A stretch of 5,807 nt of DNA from Lishizhenia sp. (GCA_007117055.1 SKHH01000094.1:1-5807), one strand, 5' to 3'. Positions 1-5,807 are shown, counted from the first letter of the stretch. Notes: a model not told the origin generated them from the letters alone. Program-made: numbers and translations.

Positions 1-606
1 CAAAAGCACCCTTCCCTTAAGGACACAAATATGAATGCATTATTAGTCGAAGCGAGTACTTTTTTACATGATTCATCCGATAGTCTTTTCAAAAGAGAAG
101 TGTTTTCGTGGTTTGATAGAGAAAACATAATCGATTGGCATTTAATTTTATTATTGTCAAATAATGGGGATGGCGTATTGAAAAACTTTTACCTCTATAA
201 GAAGGAGGTTTCACAACCCTTTCGAATTGCAATTTGGGATTACGACCACAGCTTGGGTAGAGATGGTGATAACGAGCTCAATTTAATACGTTCAGGAATT
301 CAGATTAAAAGAAATAAATTATTTGAACGATTAATTACGCTGAATCCCAATAGCTATTTGGAGCACCTTTCAAATCGTTGGGAAGAATTAAGGTTTAATC
401 AGTTTTCTAAAGAGTTTCTTACTGCTCTAAAAGATTCATTAATCGAAATTATTACACCAGAAATTCAACGCAATGAAGAAAAATGGCCGTATACAGATAC
501 TACGTGGTACTTTGATACAGCGGATTTTTATCAAGAAGTAGCCTTGATCGATCAATTCTTTTTGATGCAATTACCTCGGTTGGATAGTTTGGTGTTAGAG
601 GGGTAA
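1..606 (+). CDS. CotH-family kinase-like protein, C-terminal part (5' end outside window)
   Basis: The frame is open from base 1, so the Met at 31 is probably internal and the gene begins upstream of the window. Numbered from that Met, residues 35-76 carry the CotH signature: a hydrophobic helix (DWHLILLLSNNGDG), then KNFYLYKK, then WDYDHSLG. D47, N52, D70 and D72 lie in the spacing expected for the catalytic and metal-binding region of CotH kinases. These are atypical kinase-fold proteins named after the Bacillus spore-coat kinase; many Bacteroidota carry secreted or surface versions. The tail (RNKLFERL..., then RNEEKWP and LPRLDSL) matches the usual helical C-terminus, and TAA at 604-606 looks like a natural end. 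Signal peptide, nucleotide-binding N-terminus and any extra domains are out of view, so substrate and location are unknown. The family call is from remembered motifs and is fairly secure; kinase activity is inferred. Confidence 0.8.
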   Translation, partial: QKHPSLKDTNMNALLVEASTFLHDSSDSLFKREVFSWFDRENIIDWHLILLLSNNGDGVLKNFYLYKKEVSQPFRIAIWDYDHSLGRDGDNELNLIRSGIQIKRNKLFERLITLNPNSYLEHLSNRWEELRFNQFSKEFLTALKDSLIEIITPEIQRNEEKWPYTDTTWYFDTADFYQEVALIDQFFLMQLPRLDSLVLEG

Positions 607-647
607 ACATAATATTCCAGAAGACATTATCGAACGGAGATACTCTC

Positions 648-785
648 ATGGAATTACCAATTTATTTAGCTAATTTGGATACAACGCTAATCTTTGATAA
701 CTCAAATGGTACTCATGAACTCATTGCTGAAAAATTCAGCAGTGAGGAAATTTCTATTATCAATGATTTAAAGTGTAATCAATAA
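648..785 (+). CDS. possible small ORF, 45 aa, unknown
   Basis: An ATG at 648 is preceded by GGAG at 636-639 and opens a 45-codon frame ending in TAA at 783-785. The product begins MELPIYLANLDTTLIF and ends in an acidic stretch, SSEEISIINDLKCNQ. The same frame stays open upstream to 588, inside the end of the CotH-like gene, so this could also be the 3' scrap of a longer lost gene. I recognise no family, and there is no membrane segment or signal. Its size is within what AT-rich sequence gives by chance, and Bacteroidota use Shine-Dalgarno sites little, so the GGAG adds little support. It is recorded because nothing else explains bases 607-795. Confidence 0.2.
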   Translation: MELPIYLANLDTTLIFDNSNGTHELIAEKFSSEEISIINDLKCNQ

Positions 786-795
786 AAAAAATGTT

Positions 796-906
796 ATGGC
801 AAAAAAAGATAAACAAATAGCGCTGAGAAATAAGATTTTTAGTATCAGATACAACAAAGCTAAGACTTATGGATTTTTACCATCAACACTAATGAACTCA
901 GATTGA
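796..906 (+). CDS. possible 5' remnant of a lost gene, 36 aa
   Basis: The ATG at 796 follows an A-rich stretch and opens a frame with a plausible protein N-terminus, MAKKDKQIALRNKIFSIRYN. It is very basic and loosely recalls the start of small Bacteroidota DNA-binding or mobile-element proteins, though this resemblance is from memory and weak. From base 867 on, the frame runs antisense through the 3' end of the minus-strand lipoprotein gene and stops at TGA 904-906. Only the first 23 or so codons are therefore independent sequence. The simplest reading is the truncated start of a gene whose remainder was replaced at a junction near 867; chance is the alternative. Confidence 0.2.
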   Translation: MAKKDKQIALRNKIFSIRYNKAKTYGFLPSTLMNSD

Positions 907-1412
907 TTTCTTACCCATACTGTAGAATCATTTTCGGGATCCATCAAAGGAATAGTTGAATATATTAAACCCTCTTCATTGAAACAAACACAAACCCTAT
1001 CTTTTTGATTAGATCCTAAGGAAAATAGAATTAATACAGCATCTTCACAAAAACCATCCTCAATTAACCATTCATAGTCATACTTCTCTATATTTTTTAC
1101 TTCTTCATTCCAAAAATAAAATATTGAATCATTATTTTCTTTCAACAACCTCTTTAAGTAATCGTAGTCGGCTTCAAAAAAAGGATAAAATATTTCATCT
1201 TCTAATATCTCTTCAGGGTTATAATAGTATTTGCGCATAACACTTTGAAAATCCACACTTTTCTTTGCATCAGTAATTAAATTATTTAATACATCATGAG
1301 ATTTTGACAGATTAGTTGTAGATCTGCTATTAGTACATGAAAATAGTATGATAATAGAATTTAAAGCTATAAATAAATTAACTAATCTATTTTTTATTTC
1401 AATTTTGGTCAT
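867..1412 (-). CDS. small lipoprotein of unknown function, next to an RHS remnant
   Basis: This encodes a 181-residue protein with a lipoprotein signal peptide. A basic start (MTKIEIKNRL) and a hydrophobic stretch (VNLFIALNSIIILF) lead to the lipobox LFSC; the Cys codon is at 1335-1337, giving a 25-residue signal. I chose the Met at 1410-1412 because it gives a normal signal length. A Met seven codons earlier (1431-1433) is also possible and would overlap the end of the RHS remnant by 11 bases. The mature part starts Ser/Thr/Asn-rich and becomes acidic and aromatic (YYYNPEEILEDEIFYPFFEADYDY, around residues 62-85 of the mature-plus-signal protein), ending with DSTVWVRNQSEFISVDGKNP-like residues. 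I recognise no family. Coming straight after an RHS core remnant on the same strand, it could be an immunity or orphan cargo gene; that is inference from position only. Envelope location is well supported. Confidence 0.75.
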   Translation of the reverse strand: MTKIEIKNRLVNLFIALNSIIILFSCTNSRSTTNLSKSHDVLNNLITDAKKSVDFQSVMRKYYYNPEEILEDEIFYPFFEADYDYLKRLLKENNDSIFYFWNEEVKNIEKYDYEWLIEDGFCEDAVLILFSLGSNQKDRVCVCFNEEGLIYSTIPLMDPENDSTVWVRNQSEFISVDGKNP

Positions 1413-1422
1413 GTTTCTATTT

Positions 1423-1756
1423 TTAGTCCACATTAATATTATGAGGTCCAGAATTTTGAGTTTGTATTCTAATTATTTCTCCATCTTTTGACACACCTAT
1501 TAATTTTCCGATCAGAAACCACAGCTAACACGTTGCCCAAATGGTTACTCTTCACGAATAGGTGATTTCCGCATGTGTCGGTGTAAAATCCATCTGTCTC
1601 ATCAAGTTCATAATCAGGATAGAGACAGGTTGTAACATCCGTTTCATCAGAAAGGTCTAGGTATCCAGCACTTGAGAAGCTTCCTTCAAATGAGCGTTCT
1701 GCTATAAAGTCATTTTCTTTTATCATACTTAGTCTAGATGAACCGTATATGTTTAG
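1423..1756 (-). pseudogene. RHS-repeat core fragment, broken at both ends and frameshifted
   Basis: Read on the minus strand from a stop at 1757-1759, the frame gives LNIYGSSRLSMIKEN, then an acidic stretch rich in Asp, Thr and Tyr, then HLFVKSNHLGNVLAVVSDRKI. YGSSRL and NHLGNVLAVVSDRKI are hallmark motifs of Bacteroidota RHS-repeat-associated core proteins, large surface or secreted proteins that often end in variable toxin tips. The motif YGSSRL lies upstream of the first Met (1724-1726), so that Met is not a true start. In this frame the protein leaves the family after DRKI and stops at 1469. Skipping one base near 1501 restores IGVSKDGEII, which fits the family, and the frame then runs to TAA at 1423-1425. 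The thousands of bases of upstream RHS repeats and the usual DYYPFG motif downstream are absent. This is therefore a remnant of about 110 codons, unlikely to work. The frameshift could also be a sequencing error. Confidence 0.75.
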
Positions 1757-1817
1757 TTAAGAAAGTTATTGATTTTCTTTGAGAGTTGTTTCGGATGTGA
1801 CTAAAATTTCTAGACTA
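1730..1817. repeat. 9-base inverted repeat flanking the RHS break point
   Basis: TAGTCTAGA at 1730-1738 and its exact reverse complement TCTAGACTA at 1809-1817 are separated by 70 bases and do not extend further. They straddle the upstream limit of RHS homology at about 1756. Because each arm contains the self-complementary TCTAGA, chance is quite possible. No transposase or target duplication accompanies it. Confidence 0.3.
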
Positions 1818-2104
1818 TATACTTCCATGGTAAATGAATTCGTTTATCTCCTTTCATTATTCAAAATGCTAGATAGAAAAAAGAATGTTGATTTTGATTG
1901 AATCTTACTCGCTCCTGTCAAGTTATTATAAAAATCAGCTTCGCTACTGCCTTCAGCGGTGGGTCGGTTTTACTAAAAAAACTTTGGTGACTTCTTCAGG
2001 CCCATGTAAACTAATGCGAACACCGTAATTTTTACTCCCGACGGAGCTTCGATTTCCAGTACGTTTGGTTTTGCTGAATTTTTCCATGCCATGCGACCAC
2101 AGAT
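1757..2104. other. 348-base gap between RHS remnant and VIT gene; no convincing gene
   Basis: This stretch holds no gene I recognise. The VIT-proximal part (about 1953-2100) is richer in GC than its surroundings and contains two overlapping short minus-strand frames, described separately. The middle has an imperfect direct repeat: 1901-1917 and 1933-1949 match at 12 of 17 positions, offset by 32 bases. On the minus strand, CGCT and AGCG (within about 1941-1957) could pair as a weak 4-base stem a little upstream of a short T-run, but this is too poor to call a terminator. The RHS-proximal part (1757-1900) is AT-rich with only very short frames. Confidence 0.5.
1953..2087 (-). CDS. possible small ORF, 44 aa, or decayed repeat/gene fragment
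   Basis: An ATG at 2085-2087 on the minus strand, 17 bases past the VIT stop codon, opens a 44-residue frame. It begins MEKFSKTKRTGNRSS, continues NYGVRISLHGPEEVTKVF and ends VKPTHR before TGA at 1953-1955. A second frame over the same bases (2092 down to 1973, 39 residues, MAWKNSAKPNVLEIEAPSGV...) is just as protein-like. At most one can be real. Both being open in a segment with less AT than its surroundings suggests a fragment of a former coding or repeated element. I recognise no family for either. A dispersed intergenic repeat is the main alternative. Confidence 0.25.
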   Translation of the reverse strand: MEKFSKTKRTGNRSSVGSKNYGVRISLHGPEEVTKVFLVKPTHR

Positions 2105-2788
2105 TTAAATAATACTATCCAAGAAAAAACCTACCCAATAGGCCAATAGGGCTGCAACGATTCCTAGACTTAAGGTTTCAGAGATGCTTTTGAAGCCGTT
2201 TTCTTGGGTGACGAGGGATTTTAAGTAACCTACGGCAATAAAACTTATTCCTGTGAACAAACTGGTCCAGAAAAATAAATCAATCGATAGTGGTAAGATT
2301 AAATTAATTACGTATAAGGAAACAGGTACAAAGCCTATGATATTAAAAGAAATAAAAGTGGCTAAAGCAATCATGAACGAAGATTTTTTTTCTTCTGTTA
2401 GCGCATGTTCATGCACCATCATTTCCTCTACCCAGCGATCATCACTTTCGCAAATCTTTTCTACAACTTGTTCCAATAGTTCTCCGGAAAAGCCTTTTTT
2501 TCTATAGATGCTCCTCACCTCTTCTTTCTCACGTTTAGGATCAGTTTTAATTTGATCGTATTCTTCGCGTAAAAACTTCTTATAAACCTTTTTCTCGGAT
2601 TGGGCAGATAAATAAGCACCCACTGACATTGCAAAACCATCTGCTATTAAGTTGGCAAATCCTAAAATTAAAATGATTGAAATATCTAAGGATGCTCCAA
2701 TAGCTCCTGCAACAACTGCAAAAGTGGTGATTCCTCCGTCTATGCCTCCATAAACAAATTCAGACAAGTATTTCTGTAATAAGCGCAT
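2105..2788 (-). CDS. VIT1/CCC1-family Fe2+/Mn2+ transporter
   Basis: This 227-residue membrane protein belongs to the VIT1/CCC1 family, which moves Fe2+ or Mn2+ out of the cytoplasm (into vacuoles in plants and yeast, across the cell membrane in bacteria). The layout is standard: TM1 (about 15-35) opens with FVYGGIDGGITTFAVVAG, TM2 (about 38-60) carries ADGFAMSVGAYLS, a charged helical cytoplasmic domain spans about 62-130, and three further helices lie at about 137-165, 167-190 and 203-224. With a constant offset of 26 to the plant VIT1 structure as I remember it, D17 and M54 fall on the pore Asp43 and Met80, and E76, E87, E90, M123, M124 and E127 fall on the metal-binding E102, E113, E116, M149, M150 and E153. 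Position 79 is Gln where E105 is expected. The gene starts 10 bases after the prenyl synthase stop, so co-transcription is likely. The family is secure; the metal is not determined. Confidence 0.93.
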   Translation of the reverse strand: MRLLQKYLSEFVYGGIDGGITTFAVVAGAIGASLDISIILILGFANLIADGFAMSVGAYLSAQSEKKVYKKFLREEYDQIKTDPKREKEEVRSIYRKKGFSGELLEQVVEKICESDDRWVEEMMVHEHALTEEKKSSFMIALATFISFNIIGFVPVSLYVINLILPLSIDLFFWTSLFTGISFIAVGYLKSLVTQENGFKSISETLSLGIVAALLAYWVGFFLDSII

Positions 2789-2798
2789 TGCGAAATGA

Positions 2799-3770
2799 TT
2801 ATTTTAAACGGGCAGTGGTGTACTCCACTAATCCAATTAGGCTGCTTTTAGCTGAAGAGTCTGGAATTTCTGCCAAAAGTGCTAGTGCCTCTTCTGTTAA
2901 TTCCATCATTTTATTATGCGCATAGGTAATTCCTCCACTGTCAATGACAAGTTGTATGGCACGTTTGACTTTTTTAGGGTTTTCATTGTGCCGTTTTACA
3001 ATGTTAATCAACTCTCCTTTCGTTTTATTGTCTACACTGTTAAGGGCATAAATCAACGGCAAGGTCATTTTTCGTTCTCGAATATCAATTCCTGTAGGTT
3101 TTCCAATGTTGTCGGGAGTTCCGTAGTCAAAAATATCGTCTTTAATTTGAAAAGCCAAACCAACTAACTCTCCAAATTTTCGCATGCGCTCAGCTTGATC
3201 TTCGCGTCCTACAGAAACTGCTCCCGATTCACAACACGAGGCAATTAAAGAGGCCGTTTTTTGGCGAATCACTTCAAAATACACCTCTTCGTTTATGTCC
3301 AATCTTCGCGCTTTTTCAATCTGTAATAATTCTCCTTCACTCATTTCACGAACGGCACGCGCTACAATTTCTAAAGACCGGTATTTTTTATTTTCAATGC
3401 TCAATAACAACACCCGAGACAACAAATAATCTCCAACCAACACGGCGATTTTATTTTTCCACAATGCATTAACCGAAAAAAATCCTCTTCGCTCATTCGC
3501 ATCATCTACCACATCATCGTGCACCAAGGTTGCTGTATGTAACAATTCTACCAAGGAAGCAGAATTGTAGGTATCATCCGAAATTTCACCCAACATTTTT
3601 GCTGTTAAAAAAACGAACATTGGGCGCATTTGCTTCCCTTTTCTTTTGACAATATAATGCGTGATTTTATCTAAAAGTGGTACATTCGACTTCATACTTT
3701 CGCGAAACCGAACTTCGAATTCATCCAACTCCTTCACGATAGGAGCTTTTATTTCTTCCACTTTCATCAT
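2799..3770 (-). CDS. all-trans polyprenyl diphosphate synthase (isoprenoid chain elongation)
   Basis: This enzyme adds isopentenyl diphosphate units to an allylic starter, most likely making the menaquinone side chain. At 323 residues it has the normal family length, and all hallmarks are present: KGKQMRP (44-50) for IPP binding, the first Asp-rich motif DDVVDD (85-90) followed by RRG (94-96), GDYLLSR (113-119), KT (171-172), and the second Asp-rich motif DDIFD (211-215) followed by GKPTGID. The residue five before the first motif is Ala80 and position four before is Thr81. With no bulky aromatic there, a long product (about C30-C40) is expected rather than farnesyl or geranylgeranyl diphosphate. 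Exact chain length cannot be read; Flavobacteriales commonly make MK-6, which would need C30. Two Met codons stand in tandem at the start; the first is used here. It heads a probable two-gene operon with the VIT transporter. Confidence 0.95.
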   Translation of the reverse strand: MMKVEEIKAPIVKELDEFEVRFRESMKSNVPLLDKITHYIVKRKGKQMRPMFVFLTAKMLGEISDDTYNSASLVELLHTATLVHDDVVDDANERRGFFSVNALWKNKIAVLVGDYLLSRVLLLSIENKKYRSLEIVARAVREMSEGELLQIEKARRLDINEEVYFEVIRQKTASLIASCCESGAVSVGREDQAERMRKFGELVGLAFQIKDDIFDYGTPDNIGKPTGIDIRERKMTLPLIYALNSVDNKTKGELINIVKRHNENPKKVKRAIQLVIDSGGITYAHNKMMELTEEALALLAEIPDSSAKSSLIGLVEYTTARLK

Positions 3771-3985
3771 CGTAACAAAGCTACGTATTTTTTAATTATA
3801 CGTGTATGGTATAAAATCAAAACAACAATTTATTTACTGAACAATCGCCAATTAAAGGAGTTCACATATGAGATAAATGTATGTAAGTGCTGAATGACTT
3901 TAATAATATTATTCATAGTTCAAAAACAAACGGTAAGAACAAAATTTTTTTTACAATTACGAGTTGATTTAGAAATCTAATTCAT
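3771..3985. other. AT-rich intergenic region upstream of the prenyl synthase
   Basis: These 215 bases separate the end of the CNNM gene from the start of the prenyl synthase gene; both lie on the minus strand. No open frame of useful size is present. An inverted pair ACGTA (3783-3787) and TACGT (3799-3803) lies just upstream of the synthase start and could be an operator or chance. No clear hairpin-plus-T-run terminator is seen behind the CNNM gene; a short GATTT/AAATC palindrome near 3966-3977 lacks a GC stem. Confidence 0.5.
3776..3783 (-). promoter_or_regulatory. candidate Bacteroidota -7 element for the prenyl synthase operon
   Basis: On the minus strand TAGCTTTG matches the Bacteroidota -7 consensus TAnnTTTG exactly, 5 bases before the ATG. 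A transcript from here would be leaderless or nearly so. No TTG occurs at the usual 19-21-base distance upstream, so the match is only half complete and could be chance in AT-rich DNA. Confidence 0.25.
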
Positions 3986-5272
3986 TTATTTCTCAATTTT
4001 TTCCAGTCGAATTAATTCAATGCGTCGATCTGAAACCTCTTGTATGGTGAGTTTACAAGTAGGTAGTTCTAAGACCGTCCCTACATTGGGGATGGATTCT
4101 AAATGATGTAAAACAAGCCCGCCGAGGGTTTCGTATTCTGTGGATTCTTCTAGGTCTAATACGTATTCTTCGTTTAAGTAATCAATGTCTTGTCGTGCCG
4201 AAAAAACATAGGTGTTTTCATCCAATTGTTCTTCCACCAATTGATCCACATCGTGTTCGTCTTCAATGTCTCCAAAAATCTCCTCCACTACATCTTCAAT
4301 CGTAACAACACCTGCAGTTCCACCGAATTCATCTACCACAACCGCAATATTCCCTTGTTGTTTGGCAAATTTTTCAAGTAGTTCTTTGGCAGGCATCGCC
4401 TCAGGAATAAAAGAAATCGGAATAAGAATTTCTTTCACTGCTTTTGGTTTTTTGAATAGTTCAAAACTATGAATATACCCAATAATATTATCGATGTTGT
4501 CTCGATATATCAATACTTTTGAAAGTCCTGTTCGAATAAACGTTTGTTTCAATTCCTCAATGGAATCATTTAATTCCAATGCAACAATATCCGTTCGTGG
4601 CACCATACAATCGCGTGCTTTTAACTCTGAAAAACCTAATGCATTTTGTAAAATTTGCATTTCATTGTCCAACTGATTTTCATCGTTTTCTGACATACGT
4701 TCATTCAAATCACGCACGTAATCATCTAGATCAATTTTAGAGAAAACGTTTTCACTGTTTTTAGCATCAACTTTGAACAATTTTAGAATTCCTGAGCTCA
4801 CAAACATGGTAAATAATGTAAGAGGAAACAACAGCCAATATACGAGCAACAAAGGAATCGACAAAAATTGAAGTACTCTATTGGGGTTAATTTGGAAAGT
4901 CGCTTTGGGCAAAAACTCTGCCGTAAACAATATAATTAAAGTGGAAATTATTGTTTGAACGGATAAGACCAGCGCATCAATTTCCGTAAATTTTAAAATA
5001 GCTGGTTCTAATAATTTCGCCATCCAAATACCGTACACGACTAATGCTATGTTGTTGCCTAATAGCATCGTAGAAATGAAACGGCTATCTTTTTTTACGA
5101 AATCCGAAAGAATCTTTCCAGACCACCTACCTTTTTGGTTGTCTAATTCAATTTTCAGTTTGTTGGCAGATACAAATGCTATCTCGGCACCTGAAAAAAA
5201 TGCAGAGGCCAACAAAGAAGACAGAATTACAATAAATAGAGATAAATCAAACGTGGATATATCGGGGTTCAT
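3986..5272 (-). CDS. CNNM/CBS/CorC-domain membrane protein (putative Mg2+/Co2+ export, 'hemolysin family')
   Basis: This 428-residue protein has the full three-part architecture. The CNNM (DUF21) membrane domain (about 8-165) carries AFFSGAEIAFVSANK (24-38), GNNIALVVYG (72-81) and AEFLPKATFQ (118-127). A CBS pair (about 220-340) opens with MVPRTDIV (223-230) and closes with VVDEFGGTAGVVTIED (312-327) and EEIFGDIEDEHD (330-341). A C-terminal CorC/HlyC domain (about 350-425) follows. Relatives such as CorB and MpfA export Mg2+ or Co2+ and sense ATP-Mg through the CBS pair; the 'hemolysin' label is historical. Bacteroidota also have GldE in this superfamily, tied to gliding, but gldE normally sits near gldD, which is not seen here, and the SGAEIAFVSANK/AEFLPK signature fits the general Bacteroidota CNNM group better. 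It starts 37 bases after the purD stop on the same strand. A TAATTTTG at 5305-5312 (minus strand) could be its own -7 element, without a well-placed -33. No terminator is visible. Confidence 0.92.
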   Translation of the reverse strand: MNPDISTFDLSLFIVILSSLLASAFFSGAEIAFVSANKLKIELDNQKGRWSGKILSDFVKKDSRFISTMLLGNNIALVVYGIWMAKLLEPAILKFTEIDALVLSVQTIISTLIILFTAEFLPKATFQINPNRVLQFLSIPLLLVYWLLFPLTLFTMFVSSGILKLFKVDAKNSENVFSKIDLDDYVRDLNERMSENDENQLDNEMQILQNALGFSELKARDCMVPRTDIVALELNDSIEELKQTFIRTGLSKVLIYRDNIDNIIGYIHSFELFKKPKAVKEILIPISFIPEAMPAKELLEKFAKQQGNIAVVVDEFGGTAGVVTIEDVVEEIFGDIEDEHDVDQLVEEQLDENTYVFSARQDIDYLNEEYVLDLEESTEYETLGGLVLHHLESIPNVGTVLELPTCKLTIQEVSDRRIELIRLEKIEK

Positions 5273-5309
5273 ATTAGAAATGAATTATTTATGCAATGAA
5301 ATTACAAAA

Positions 5310-5807
5310 TTATATAACATCAAAGCCAATATCTTTTCTAAAGTATGCTCCATCGAATTCAATTTTACGAATATTTTCATACGATAACGCTAAAGCACTT
5401 TCGATGTCTTTACCATAAGAAGTAACCGCTAGAACTCTTCCCCCATTTGTTGTTACCGCAGGACCATCAACTGCAGTTCCCGCATGAAACACGACACTTC
5501 CTTCCACAGCATTAAGTCCGTAAATGGTTTTGCCTTTTTTGTATTTTTCAGGATAACCTCCTGAAACCATCATAACCGTTGTAGCTGCGCGGTCATCAAA
5601 CTCAATATCTCTTTCCGATAAAGTTTGTGTAGCGACTCCCTCGAATAAATCTATTAAATCCGATTTTAATCGAGGTAGTACAACTTCTGTTTCTGGATCA
5701 CCCAAACGACAATTGTACTCAATAACATAAGGATCTCCTTTTACGCTAATCAATCCAATAAAAACAAAACCCTTGTAGTTCAGTTCGTCTGCTTTTATTC
5801 CTTTCAC
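5310..5807 (-). CDS. purD: phosphoribosylamine-glycine ligase, C-terminal part (5' end outside window)
   Basis: PurD joins glycine to 5-phosphoribosylamine with ATP, the second step of purine synthesis, in the cytoplasm. The frame is open to the window edge at 5807, where the codon is GTG (Val) and not a real start; about 165 residues are visible of the roughly 425 usual for PurD. Numbered from the edge, residues 11-46 hold the end of the ATP-grasp domain: YKGFVFIGLI, then VIEYNCRLGDPETEVVLPRL, in which E30 and N32 correspond to the Mg2+-binding pair and GDPETE is the family signature. The rest is the GARS C-domain, with TVMMVSGGYPEKYKKG, VFHAGT, TNGGRVLAVT and the final GAYFRKDIG. It ends with TAA at 5310-5312. 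Nothing in the visible part is missing or broken. The CNNM gene follows at 37 bases, so read-through is possible. Confidence 0.96.
   Translation of the reverse strand: MKGIKADELNYKGFVFIGLISVKGDPYVIEYNCRLGDPETEVVLPRLKSDLIDLFEGVATQTLSERDIEFDDRAATTVMMVSGGYPEKYKKGKTIYGLNAVEGSVVFHAGTAVDGPAVTTNGGRVLAVTSYGKDIESALALSYENIRKIEFDGAYFRKDIGFDVI

Noticed and set aside
1941..1957. Hairpin CGCT/AGCG as a terminator for the VIT operon
   Set aside because: The stem has only four pairs with a nine-base loop, and the T-run is not directly adjacent.
2253..2507. 84-residue plus-strand open frame inside the VIT gene
   Set aside because: It is antisense to a gene with full family motifs and its product is low in recognisable features.
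2916..3167. 83-residue plus-strand open frame within the prenyl synthase gene
   Set aside because: It is antisense to catalytic motifs of the synthase, so it is a shadow.
3851..3876. AAAGGAG followed by ATG AGA TAA on the plus strand
   Set aside because: It looks like a perfect Shine-Dalgarno with a start codon, but the frame is two codons long and Bacteroidota rarely depend on such sites.
4190..4676. Several plus-strand open frames of 60-68 residues within the CNNM gene
   Set aside because: All lie antisense to a well-supported CNNM/CBS gene and look like its shadows.
3986..5272. Naming the CNNM protein gldE
   Set aside because: No gldD or other gliding genes are adjacent, and its signature fits the general CNNM group of Bacteroidota better.
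5049..5387. 112-residue plus-strand open frame spanning the CNNM start and purD end
   Set aside because: It overlaps two confident minus-strand genes and their short spacer, and the product resembles no family I know.

Overview
The window looks like a chromosomal segment of a Bacteroidota organism, most likely of the Flavobacteriales type. The reasons are low GC, a candidate TAnnTTTG -7 promoter element, an RHS fragment with the Bacteroidota-style 'YGSSRL ... NHLGNVLAVVSDRKI' core, and a CNNM/CBS protein and a long-chain prenyl synthase of the kinds common there. No rRNA, tRNA, CRISPR array or intact mobile element is visible.

Right half (about 2105-5807, all minus strand) is ordinary housekeeping. 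Reading in the direction of transcription: the 3' part of purD (purine synthesis, cut by the window edge); 37 bases later a four-helix CNNM/CBS/CorC-type membrane protein (putative divalent-cation exporter); a 215-base gap; an all-trans polyprenyl diphosphate synthase (probably the menaquinone side chain); and, only 10 bases behind it, a VIT1/CCC1-type Fe/Mn transporter. The last two look like one operon.

Left half (about 1-2104) is accessory and partly decayed. It starts with the 3' part of a plus-strand CotH-family kinase-like gene, followed by two weak short plus-strand reading frames. Facing them on the minus strand is a small lipoprotein of unknown function. Its start overlaps or abuts the end of a broken RHS-repeat fragment (core region only, with an apparent frameshift). 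Between this RHS remnant and the VIT gene lie about 350 bases without a convincing gene. This gap holds two overlapping short open frames, an imperfect 17-base repeat and an inverted repeat near the RHS break point.

The most interesting spot is 867-1756. An RHS core remnant directly followed by a small lipoprotein gene resembles the tail/immunity end of a polymorphic-toxin locus. The toxin itself is not visible, so this reading is inference. Nothing else in the window amounts to a clearly new system.
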